Origin: Gammaproteobacteria bacterium UBA4475
GTDB taxonomy: Bacteria; Pseudomonadota; Gammaproteobacteria; Pseudomonadales; Azotimanducaceae
DNA length: 12,146 nt
NCBI GenBank assembly: GCA_002389265.1
Contig: DGOD01000367.1
Location: forward strand, 1-12,146
Direction of reading: 5' to 3'
The notes beneath the pieces are model-generated. The model searched no databases. It saw nothing but the letters and a program-made list of their open reading frames with translations, and was not told where the DNA came from. The translations under genes were made by a program, and so were the position numbers. Of the stretch, positions 6,445-12,146 are shown piece by piece (positions within the stretch are counted from its first letter, which is position 1; every line of letters starts with the position of its first letter).

Positions 6445-7485
6445 CTATCCCAGCTGACCTTTCAACCACTGCACCAGGTCTACCCACATATTGTTGATCT
6501 CGGCCGGGGACGGCATGATGCCAGCCGATTCCAACTCAACGGTGACAACGGGGATTTTCATGTCCAGACCCGCGTAATTTCCTAGTGAACCGGGGAAAAC
6601 GCCGAGCCGTCTCAAATGCAAGCTACCAAAATTACTGGGCGCGGATGGCGGCCCGTCGTAATCCACCAGGTCATAGGGCGCGTGCATAGAGATAATGACA
6701 TCGGGGCGGAAAGAAGATATTTGTTCCAGTAGCCATTGAATTTCCAGTTCACTGCCAGGCTTTTCGCCAGGATCGCGGCGTGGGTTACGGCCGGTTCGCT
6801 CAACCCAATAGCGATGAGCATCAGCTCCCCAGTTAGCGGTAGGAAAATTCCTGTTAAGGTCTACCCCACGACTATTTTGACGTTGAGAGACGTTTTGCAG
6901 CAAGCCATCCGGATTCGCGACGGGAACAAATCGCCAGTGGAACAGCCCGGTGTGGTGCTCCTGCAGCGCGCCCATCCACTTGAACACTATCGACACTGAC
7001 GAAAATTCATCACCGTGAATTCCGCCGATAACAAGTACACGACCCAGCGGTGCGTAATCAGTCAACGCCGGGAACTCACGATAGGCCAATGAATTACCCG
7101 TGTAGCTCACGGACGAATGAATCAACTGCTGGTGCAGGCAGTCCTGGGTGCTAACGCTGCCCAACTTGGCACCCAACTTCTCACACAAGGCGGTCACCGC
7201 TGTCATTCCGGCCAGGGTTGTGTCTAACGCAGTATTTGACTCTGTATCTATGGGTTCAGCGATGACTTCGAGTTGCAGAACTTCTTCCAGAACAACCACC
7301 GCAGGCGCCGCAGATGATGGGGCAACCGGCGCAGGGGTCACAACTGCATCGACCACAGGCGAAGTGACCGGCACCACCATCTCTTGCGTGTCTGACTCCG
7401 ACGTCACGCACGCGAACAGGCCAGACAACATGCAGATGATCACCAGCATTTGACCCAAGTTTTTCACGCTAACCGTTTCCTTCAT
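6445..7485 (-). CDS. M14-family zinc peptidase lipoprotein (MpaA/Csd4-like)
   Basis: Counted from the ATG at 7485, the protein has 346 residues. Residues 1-25 form a lipoprotein signal ending LSGLFA with the lipidated Cys at 26. A Val/Pro/Ala-rich linker of about 70 residues follows, then an M14 zinc carboxypeptidase domain. The zinc ligands are His157 and Glu160 in GIHGDE plus His268 in SMHAPYD. DLNRNFP supplies the substrate carboxylate-binding Asn211/Arg212. The catalytic Glu is probably 317 in VTVELES. Relatives of this type include murein peptide amidase MpaA and the cell-shape peptidase Csd4, so cleavage of a D-amino-acid bond in peptidoglycan stem peptides is likely. The start overlaps the upstream gene by 17 bases. 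A GTG at 7467, one base after that gene's TAG and preceded by AAGGAAACGG, would give a compact MKNLG-type signal and is an equally good start. A longer frame back to 7617 lies inside the neighbour and is unlikely. Confidence 0.85.
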   Translation of the reverse strand: MKETVSVKNLGQMLVIICMLSGLFACVTSESDTQEMVVPVTSPVVDAVVTPAPVAPSSAAPAVVVLEEVLQLEVIAEPIDTESNTALDTTLAGMTAVTALCEKLGAKLGSVSTQDCLHQQLIHSSVSYTGNSLAYREFPALTDYAPLGRVLVIGGIHGDEFSSVSIVFKWMGALQEHHTGLFHWRFVPVANPDGLLQNVSQRQNSRGVDLNRNFPTANWGADAHRYWVERTGRNPRRDPGEKPGSELEIQWLLEQISSFRPDVIISMHAPYDLVDYDGPPSAPSNFGSLHLRRLGVFPGSLGNYAGLDMKIPVVTVELESAGIMPSPAEINNMWVDLVQWLKGQLG

Positions 7486-8530
7486 AAAAAATTCGCCATT
7501 GCCCCTCATCGTTTCGACGCCACAGCAGCTGTTTCCAGCCCGCCCAGTTGAAGTTATTACTGGTATAGCGCTGGTAGAAACGCACCGCCACCATGTTCTC
7601 TTCCCCCGGATAGGCAATCACACTCAGCTTCGTTAAATTCACCCCCACTTGCCGCTTATTGCGATTAATCCGTGTTTTATAAGCTTTCCATTCGGCCAGG
7701 TTACGCCGGGTATCAGAAAAACCAACCGCATAATGCGCCAGGTAGGCATCGTTATTCAGCCCCTCCCAATCCTGCCGCCATTGTTCTATGGCCGGCAAAA
7801 TATCGTCTTCGGCTTGTGCTGTGGTCGGCTTGAGCCACTGCATCGAACGGTCGAGGACTAACTGACTTTCACCAATGGTAATGAAGGATTCCAGCTTTTC
7901 TAACGTCTCGTTATCGATCACGATGCAGCCATCGCTATCAAACCGCGGACGTTGAGCAATGTTTCGATCATGCCCATGAAGCCAAATGCCGTGGCCGGTT
8001 CTGGATGAAATCCTGTCCCAGATATTAGGATAGTTCAATGGGTAGGCGCCCATGCCATATCGCTCATCGAGCTGTTTGTCGGTCAGAAATGACGTGATTT
8101 TATAGACCCCCACTGGCGTTTTCAGATCGCCCTCTCGGGTCTTGCCGAAACCTTGCTTGCCGATGGAGATGCGCACGACATCTCGCTGTCGATATTGACC
8201 ATTCGCCGTTCGTTCTAATCGAAACAGCAGGCCTTGATCAAGATCCGCCCAGAACAAATGCTTAGCGCTCTGGGATCCTGCGATCAAACCTGCCGGCTTA
8301 CCATCACTGTTATTCAGCTCGAATCGCGGGTCAACCTCTGGCAACAAAGTCTTGCTCACCATCCCAGAGGCTAGTGTCGCTGGGGTCAGTGCAGTCGACG
8401 CCAACAGCGGTGATGGCTCGCCCTCGGCTTGAACATAAACGCTCAACAGAATACAAACAAACAATAGAGCTCTGGTCCAGCAACGAGTAACTCGCGTCTG
8501 CTTAGCGTTAACTAGCGGTTTTTTTAACAC
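7469..8530 (-). CDS. YafK/Csd6-type L,D-transpeptidase-fold protein with NTF2-like domain
   Basis: A 353-residue periplasmic protein. Residues 1-35 are a signal peptide (core ALLFVCILLSVYV, cleavage near VQA). The YkuD catalytic domain spans about 85-225: GDLKTPVGVY at 134-143, His185 in GIWLHGHDRN, and the nucleophile Cys202 in SDGCIVID. Residues 245-353 form a C-terminal NTF2-like domain (W-x-x-D-W... Y...F, ending in QWRIFYEG), the architecture of Helicobacter Csd6. Csd6 acts as an L,D-carboxypeptidase trimming tetrapeptides to tripeptides, and E. coli YafK (DpaA) detaches Braun lipoprotein, so hydrolysis may be likelier than crosslinking. The only start in frame after an upstream stop is GTG at 8530, with a poor ribosome binding site. 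The M14 peptidase gene begins inside its 3' end. Confidence 0.88.
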   Translation of the reverse strand: MLKKPLVNAKQTRVTRCWTRALLFVCILLSVYVQAEGEPSPLLASTALTPATLASGMVSKTLLPEVDPRFELNNSDGKPAGLIAGSQSAKHLFWADLDQGLLFRLERTANGQYRQRDVVRISIGKQGFGKTREGDLKTPVGVYKITSFLTDKQLDERYGMGAYPLNYPNIWDRISSRTGHGIWLHGHDRNIAQRPRFDSDGCIVIDNETLEKLESFITIGESQLVLDRSMQWLKPTTAQAEDDILPAIEQWRQDWEGLNNDAYLAHYAVGFSDTRRNLAEWKAYKTRINRNKRQVGVNLTKLSVIAYPGEENMVAVRFYQRYTSNNFNWAGWKQLLWRRNDEGQWRIFYEGNG

Positions 8531-8674
8531 CTGTCACAACTCAAATAGCATGAAAGCCCGGGAAGTATACAAAATATAACGCCAGATTCCTTCCGCTATC
8601 CTCGACTTAGCCCAGCAAAATGCCGATTGATACGGATTAAATCGCCTCCACCAGCGGCAATTCGCTGCCAAGCA
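8531..8674 (-). promoter_or_regulatory. intergenic region with candidate promoter for the L,D-transpeptidase gene
   Basis: On the minus strand, TATACT (8564-8569) matches five of six positions of a sigma-70 -10 box and lies about 35 bases before the GTG start. An A/T-rich stretch directly upstream (8570-8579) would favour opening. I find no recognisable -35 at 16-18 bases. The rest of the 144-bp gap, after the aldo/keto reductase stop, shows no gene or strong hairpin, so the cell-wall pair probably has its own promoter here. Confidence 0.35.
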
Positions 8675-9640
8675 TTACCAGGCATAGGCCTCTGGCGCCT
8701 CACCACAAGCGGGAAAAATAACATCCAGCCGCGCCAGGGTCGGCGCGTCGAGGCGAATATCCGGCACATGCAGCAGGTTAACCAGTTGTTCTACGCTACC
8801 TGGGCCGATGATCGTCGCGGCAACACCGGGCTGATGCAGTAGCCAGGCCAACGCGATAGCACTTGGCGCCTCACCCAGCTCGTCGCAGAGTTGCTGAAAT
8901 TGATTCAGTGGCGCGGCGTGCCTGGCCAGGGCTGCCTGCATATCCTGTGATTGCCGCCGACCCTGGCCGGCTGCTGACTGACCCGCTAACAATCCCCCCG
9001 CTAATGGACTCCAGGGAATCAACCCGAGGCCATACTCACGACAGGCAGGTAAGACCTCGAGCTCGATCCGGCGCTCGATCAGGTTATAGAGACTCTGTTC
9101 CGAGATTAATCCCAACTGGCGCCGGGCGCTGGCTTTTTCATTCGCTCGGGCAATGCCCCAACCCGGAAAATTACTCGAACCCACATAAGTAATTTTACCT
9201 TGCGCAATGAGCCGCTCCATCGCCTGCCAGACCTCTTCCATCGGCGCAGCGCGGTCAAAGTGGTGCATTTGATAGAGGTCGATATGATCGATGCCCAAAC
9301 GTTGCAGGCTCGCATCACACGCCATTTGAATATGACGTGCTGATAGACCACGATCGTTGATATCTGCTGACATGGGCTCATGTACTTTAGTCGCGACGAC
9401 AAGCCGTTGACGTCGGGTTTTATCTTTTGCAAACCACTTACCCAAGATGCTTTCCGTCGCACCTACGCCAAGGCTGCCACCATACTGATCGGCAGTATCA
9501 ATAAAGTTAATGCCGGCCGCCACTCCTTGATCTAAAATTTCAAAGGCTACTTTTTCCGGCGTCCGAGGTCCAAAATTCATGGTGCCGAGGCACAACTCGC
9601 TGACCCTCAGCGCTGAGCGGCCTAATTGACGATATTGCAT
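8675..9640 (-). CDS. aldo/keto reductase
   Basis: A 321-residue cytoplasmic NAD(P)H-dependent oxidoreductase with the (beta/alpha)8 fold. The family signature is complete: LGRSALRVSELCLGTMNFG at the N-terminus, then the catalytic tetrad Asp48, Tyr53, Lys85 and His126 (in FIDTADQYGG, VVATKV and DLYQMHHFD). VGSSNFPGW and the C-terminal TIIGPGSVEQL complete the cofactor site. Length and motifs fit the bacterial YajO/Tas-like branch, which reduces aldehydes and ketones to alcohols. The natural substrate cannot be predicted. GGA lies nine bases before the ATG. It follows the PhyH dioxygenase gene by 39 bases on the same strand and is probably cotranscribed, so it may handle a carbonyl product from that enzyme. 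Confidence 0.92.
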   Translation of the reverse strand: MQYRQLGRSALRVSELCLGTMNFGPRTPEKVAFEILDQGVAAGINFIDTADQYGGSLGVGATESILGKWFAKDKTRRQRLVVATKVHEPMSADINDRGLSARHIQMACDASLQRLGIDHIDLYQMHHFDRAAPMEEVWQAMERLIAQGKITYVGSSNFPGWGIARANEKASARRQLGLISEQSLYNLIERRIELEVLPACREYGLGLIPWSPLAGGLLAGQSAAGQGRRQSQDMQAALARHAAPLNQFQQLCDELGEAPSAIALAWLLHQPGVAATIIGPGSVEQLVNLLHVPDIRLDAPTLARLDVIFPACGEAPEAYAW

Positions 9641-9679
9641 ATTTAAATGTCCGTTAGCATAAGTTAGGGAGCCCGTAAA

Positions 9680-10642
9680 TCAAGGTGCTCGCAGGGTGGC
9701 GCCGGTCACAAGGCCTTCACTGGAATCGGCAACACAATGTTGCACCAGTCGCTGCGCTTCTACCGACAACCCCTTGTAATCTTGATAGGTAATCCCCGGC
9801 ACAATGGGCTCTCTAAACCAGGGCGCATAGATTTCCAGATTCGGTATGGCACGCATTGTCTCTGATACATTGGGTGTACCACCGTGCCAGGCGCGCACAT
9901 CACGTATCATGATACTACCCGCAGGCACGGAGCAGACGGTGCTGAGCCGCATCCACTCTGGCTCGTCTTGAAGACTGGGAATCGGCATGCGCGAATGTTG
10001 CGTGCCTGGAATTTGCCGTGTCGGACCATTGAGCTGAGTGACATCTTGGGGCAGGAAGTTCACGCACACATAGGGACAAGGAAGATCCCTGATGCTCATG
10101 CGCCCGAGGGGGTCATGAAAGGCACTAAAGGGGCTCCGCTTATCATCAACCCAGTCGCGAATATCGGAGTGCAGCGGCTGGTAGTCGACGGCTCCCGGCA
10201 AGCAAAAATCGCCGCTGGCCGACCTGAGCGTATAATGGTTCGAGCCAAATATCGCGTTCAGAATTCGAGTCACTGACGGAATATCCAGCAGCATTTGCCA
10301 GGCTGGATGATGAAGCTGACTGCGAGTCAGACTGGACCCGCCGAAGGAGTATCGATGGGAGCCGCGGTTGCCCTTGTGGTCATGGTCGACGGCGACGATC
10401 TCTTTGACAACCTCGTCACAACCCGACGCTAATATCGCAACTTGCTCGGCATTCAGGATATCGCTGATGGCCACAAAACCATCTCGATGAAAAAGTGCAA
10501 CCGCGCGCTCAACATCACTGGGCTTAAGTATCTCAAGTCCCTTTATGCCATTGTTAGCTATCAAATGTTGGCGCAGCTGAACAACCCGTGGATCGTCTTT
10601 TGGCGTGCCAAACCAGCCGGCGTTTGTCTTCGTGTCGTTCAT
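9680..10642 (-). CDS. phytanoyl-CoA dioxygenase (PhyH) family oxygenase
   Basis: A 320-residue cytoplasmic Fe(II)- and 2-oxoglutarate-dependent oxygenase. The iron triad is His158, Asp160 (PLHSDIRDW) and His253 (RAWHGGTPN). Arg264 in ETMRAIPNLE is the expected 2-oxoglutarate anchor. LNGPTRQIPGTQHSR (204-218) is the conserved segment before strand VII of PhyH proteins, and DGFVAISDILN (54-64) is the typical N-terminal entry. Family members hydroxylate acyl-CoAs or many other small molecules. The substrate here is unknown. The gene sits between an esterase gene (91 bp upstream) and an aldo/keto reductase gene (39 bp downstream), which suggests a three-step modification of one compound. The ribosome binding site is modest (AGG eight bases before ATG). 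A seven-codon frame starting at 10667 ends one base before this ATG. Confidence 0.9.
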   Translation of the reverse strand: MNDTKTNAGWFGTPKDDPRVVQLRQHLIANNGIKGLEILKPSDVERAVALFHRDGFVAISDILNAEQVAILASGCDEVVKEIVAVDHDHKGNRGSHRYSFGGSSLTRSQLHHPAWQMLLDIPSVTRILNAIFGSNHYTLRSASGDFCLPGAVDYQPLHSDIRDWVDDKRSPFSAFHDPLGRMSIRDLPCPYVCVNFLPQDVTQLNGPTRQIPGTQHSRMPIPSLQDEPEWMRLSTVCSVPAGSIMIRDVRAWHGGTPNVSETMRAIPNLEIYAPWFREPIVPGITYQDYKGLSVEAQRLVQHCVADSSEGLVTGATLRAP

Positions 10643-10733
10643 TTTACCAACCTGCCTTGAGATTCATGGGTTCGAATGTTGATCGTTGCGCACGGCACAG
10701 TTACCGAAATCGCTCTTCCAGCCGAAGGTGCGA

Positions 10734-11873
10734 TTACCTTATTACGGTATCAAAAAGATGTGAAGCGACCAACTCGAGAGACTGACCAGCGACCACTTCC
10801 ACTGCGACTGAATAGCAGGTCGCATCATCCATTGAATACGCACCAGTCGCGACGTGAGGATGCTGATCGCTGACATGATGGATCTCCGCCCGATGCGGGC
10901 CCGGCGTCGGGCCGTGATCAATGTCTATCTCAAATCGTCCACCAGCAGATCGATTCGCCATGATGCGAGCAATCGGCGCATTAGTATCCTGTGGGATCAA
11001 GGTCACCCAGAATAGACCCAGGGCGTTGCCATCGAGGATCGCTCGGCCTTGCACGGCGATGCGCTTTTTATCGGTCAAAAAACCACTTCGGCGCAACCAG
11101 CTCAGCAGCTGCCCCGGCCATTGGCCGAAGTCAGGATCACCCGGACCCATGCCTGCACCGTGATCGCCATAGCTGAAAATGTGTAACTCGGCTGGCACGC
11201 CATGGGTTGCCAGCGCTCGATAGAACAAGATCGATTGGTCTGACGGCACAATGCTATCTTCATGAGAATGCACTAGGAACGATGGTGGCGTTTTGGCATT
11301 GACCAACTCGTCGGTCGCGAAATATTCATCTGCCTTTCGACCTCTTTTGGCACCACTGGTAACCGCATAAACGGGTACGAGAAAATCAGGCCGGCTGCTC
11401 ACACGCTCAACGGGGTCCGCCGAACTCGCTAGCCCTGCGTCGTAGCGGGTGCCCACGGCGGTCACTAGATGACCGCCGGCTGAGAATCCCAACATGCCCA
11501 AGCGGGTCGGGCTAATGCCCAGTTTTCCGGCATTGGCCCGCACCAAACGCACAGCACGCAAACCATCCAACAAGGAAGTTTCAGTGGTGTACTTCGGACC
11601 AATTCGATACTTCAACACAAAGGCGGCAATGCCTTGACGATTGAGCCAGCGAGCCACCTGCAGGCCTTCATGATCAGAGGCCAGCGTTCGGTAACCGCCC
11701 CCCGGGTTGATGATGATACTCGTACCCATTGCCTTCGCTGCCTCAGGCAGATGCACTGAAATGGACGGCATATCTGTGGATTCTCGACCCTCAGCGCCTG
11801 GTGCGCCAGCCGGCCACAACAGAAACTCCTCGCCATCGCGAAGTGCCGTCTCCAGATCCTGTGTTTCAAACAT
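10734..11873 (-). CDS. alpha/beta hydrolase, acetyl-esterase type, with C-terminal extension
   Basis: A 379-residue enzyme with no signal peptide. INPGGGYRTLASDHEG (55-70) followed by W-L-N-R-Q-G-I-A-A-F-V-L-K-Y-R is the oxyanion-hole region of the COG0657/acetylxylan-esterase-like group, which often has PGGGY in place of HGGG. The nucleophile is Ser131 in GFSAGG, the acid Asp206 in HEDSIVP and the base His238 in YGDHGAG. A tryptophan-containing end of the catalytic domain (QWPGQLLSWLRRSGFL) is reached at 266. A further stretch of about 110 residues (267-379) lies beyond the typical domain. It is predicted from its alternating hydrophobic pattern to be beta-rich and is not recognised. AGGAG eight bases upstream supports the ATG. 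It is probably the first intact gene of an operon with the dioxygenase and reductase. The substrate is an ester, identity unknown. Confidence 0.87.
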   Translation of the reverse strand: MFETQDLETALRDGEEFLLWPAGAPGAEGRESTDMPSISVHLPEAAKAMGTSIIINPGGGYRTLASDHEGLQVARWLNRQGIAAFVLKYRIGPKYTTETSLLDGLRAVRLVRANAGKLGISPTRLGMLGFSAGGHLVTAVGTRYDAGLASSADPVERVSSRPDFLVPVYAVTSGAKRGRKADEYFATDELVNAKTPPSFLVHSHEDSIVPSDQSILFYRALATHGVPAELHIFSYGDHGAGMGPGDPDFGQWPGQLLSWLRRSGFLTDKKRIAVQGRAILDGNALGLFWVTLIPQDTNAPIARIMANRSAGGRFEIDIDHGPTPGPHRAEIHHVSDQHPHVATGAYSMDDATCYSVAVEVVAGQSLELVASHLFDTVIR

Positions 11874-11915
11874 TACTGGCGCTCCTATGGCCGGTGTATC
11901 TATAAACTGTGAGCT

Positions 11916-11948
11916 TTGACTTGTCTGCCACGCGCTACCTTAAGTCAA
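11916..11948. promoter_or_regulatory. 7-bp inverted repeat upstream of the esterase gene
   Basis: TTGACTT (11916-11922) and AAGTCAA (11942-11948) form a perfect inverted repeat with a 19-base centre, 43-75 bases before the esterase start. The spacing suits a dimeric regulator binding two half-sites. It overlaps the end of the short amidase-like frame. No regulator gene is in the window, so function is inferred from position only. Confidence 0.25.
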
Positions 11949-12054
11949 TCACTGTGCCGCATTTAGAGCCTTTGCTCAATCGTCGTGATGGAACCCACCC
12001 GCAGACCCAGGCGACTAGCTCAGCAGCAGATTTACGCCAATGTTCGCTCACCAT
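11935..12054 (-). pseudogene. possible truncated amidase N-terminus
   Basis: This 39-codon frame starts with ATG at 12054, with GAGG seven bases upstream, and ends at TAG. The first 15 residues, including HWRKSAAELVA, look like the N-terminus of amidase-signature enzymes (S-A-x-E-L-v at the start of the first helix). In another frame the same DNA continues as LGLRVGSITTIEQRL, which resembles the usual continuation (L-R-x-g-x-i-S-x-v-E), then hits TAA. This suggests a frameshift and loss of the rest of an amidase gene of about 450 codons. Alternatively, it is a small protein or chance. Its ATG overlaps the stop of the frame before it (ATGGTGA), a common arrangement for coupled genes. Confidence 0.3.
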
Positions 12055-12146
12055 AGTATCGCCTCGACAGGGAATATTGACGGTTCGTTGGGCTCGCCAT
12101 ACACAATACGTGGCGCAGACTATCTGACTCCATGCGGTTTGTTAAT
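12048..12146 (-). pseudogene. C-terminal end of an unidentified coding frame, partial at window edge
   Basis: Read on the minus strand, the frame ends in APRIVYGEPNEPSIFPVEAILW and a TGA at 12048-12050. Its composition (Pro/Glu/Val/Ile, no low complexity) looks protein-like, and the TGA overlaps the ATG of the next frame by ATGGTGA. However, an in-frame TAG lies at 12120-12122, one codon before SAPRIV, so the gene is either interrupted by a nonsense mutation (CAG to TAG would suffice) or the frame is open by chance. The family is not recognised. Only about 32 codons are in the window. Confidence 0.3.

Noticed and set aside
7486..7617. Longer N-terminus for the M14 peptidase reaching back to 7617
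   Set aside because: The extra 44 residues lie within the upstream coding region, contain no signal features and would bury the lipoprotein signal.
10644..10667. Seven-codon frame (MNLKAGW) ending one base before the PhyH start
   Set aside because: No ribosome binding site precedes it, and there is no attenuator-like hairpin. Too short to support a leader peptide.
10669..10677. GGTTCGAAT, resembling the T-loop box of a tRNA
   Set aside because: No acceptor, D or anticodon stems can be built around it, and it overlaps the upstream region of the dioxygenase gene. Chance match.

Overview
The window looks like chromosomal DNA of a Gram-negative gammaproteobacterium, plausibly a marine or other aquatic heterotroph. 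It has moderate GC, Sec-type signal peptides, a lipobox lipoprotein, peptidoglycan-trimming enzymes, a DUF1330 protein and a PhyH/aldo-keto reductase/esterase group. The lineage is inferred from gene style only. There is no rRNA, tRNA, CRISPR array, IS element or phage gene.

Layout. A DUF1330 protein (90-506, +) is followed by about 780 bp with no convincing gene (507-1282). Two + strand genes for exported proteins follow. The first (1283-2599) is an unrecognised cysteine-containing secreted protein with repeats in its leader. The second (2713-4572) is a probable seven-repeat beta-propeller. A GC-rich stem followed by a T-rich stretch separates them. From about 4690 onward every gene is on the minus strand. 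The convergent junction carries two inverted repeats. Reading left to right, the minus-strand genes are: a secreted Gly-rich/Arg-Asp/Met-rich coiled-coil protein (4834-5400), an alpha/beta hydrolase (5558-6358), an M14 zinc-peptidase lipoprotein (6445-7485), a YafK/Csd6-type L,D-transpeptidase-fold protein (7469-8530), an aldo/keto reductase (8675-9640), a PhyH-type Fe(II)/2-oxoglutarate dioxygenase (9680-10642) and a PGGGY-type esterase (10734-11873). The right edge (11935-12146, -) appears to hold remains of two more genes: the end of one coding frame joined by an ATGGTGA overlap to a short amidase-like N-terminus.

How the genes fit together. The L,D-transpeptidase and M14 peptidase overlap and are probably translationally coupled. 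The combination recalls the Csd6/Csd4 (Pgp2/Pgp1) peptide-trimming pair that sets helical cell shape in Helicobacter and Campylobacter, here in a gammaproteobacterial setting. Esterase, dioxygenase and reductase (gaps of 91 and 39 bp) read as a small catabolic operon that deacylates, hydroxylates and reduces an unknown organic substrate. The two + strand secreted proteins may share a condition or location but not necessarily a transcript.

The most interesting items are the overlapping cell-wall pair, the methionine-core coiled-coil protein, the cysteine-rich insertion in the putative propeller, the repeat-dense leader of the 1283 gene and the decayed operon at the right edge. I did not find a clear defence system or other wholly new multi-gene system.
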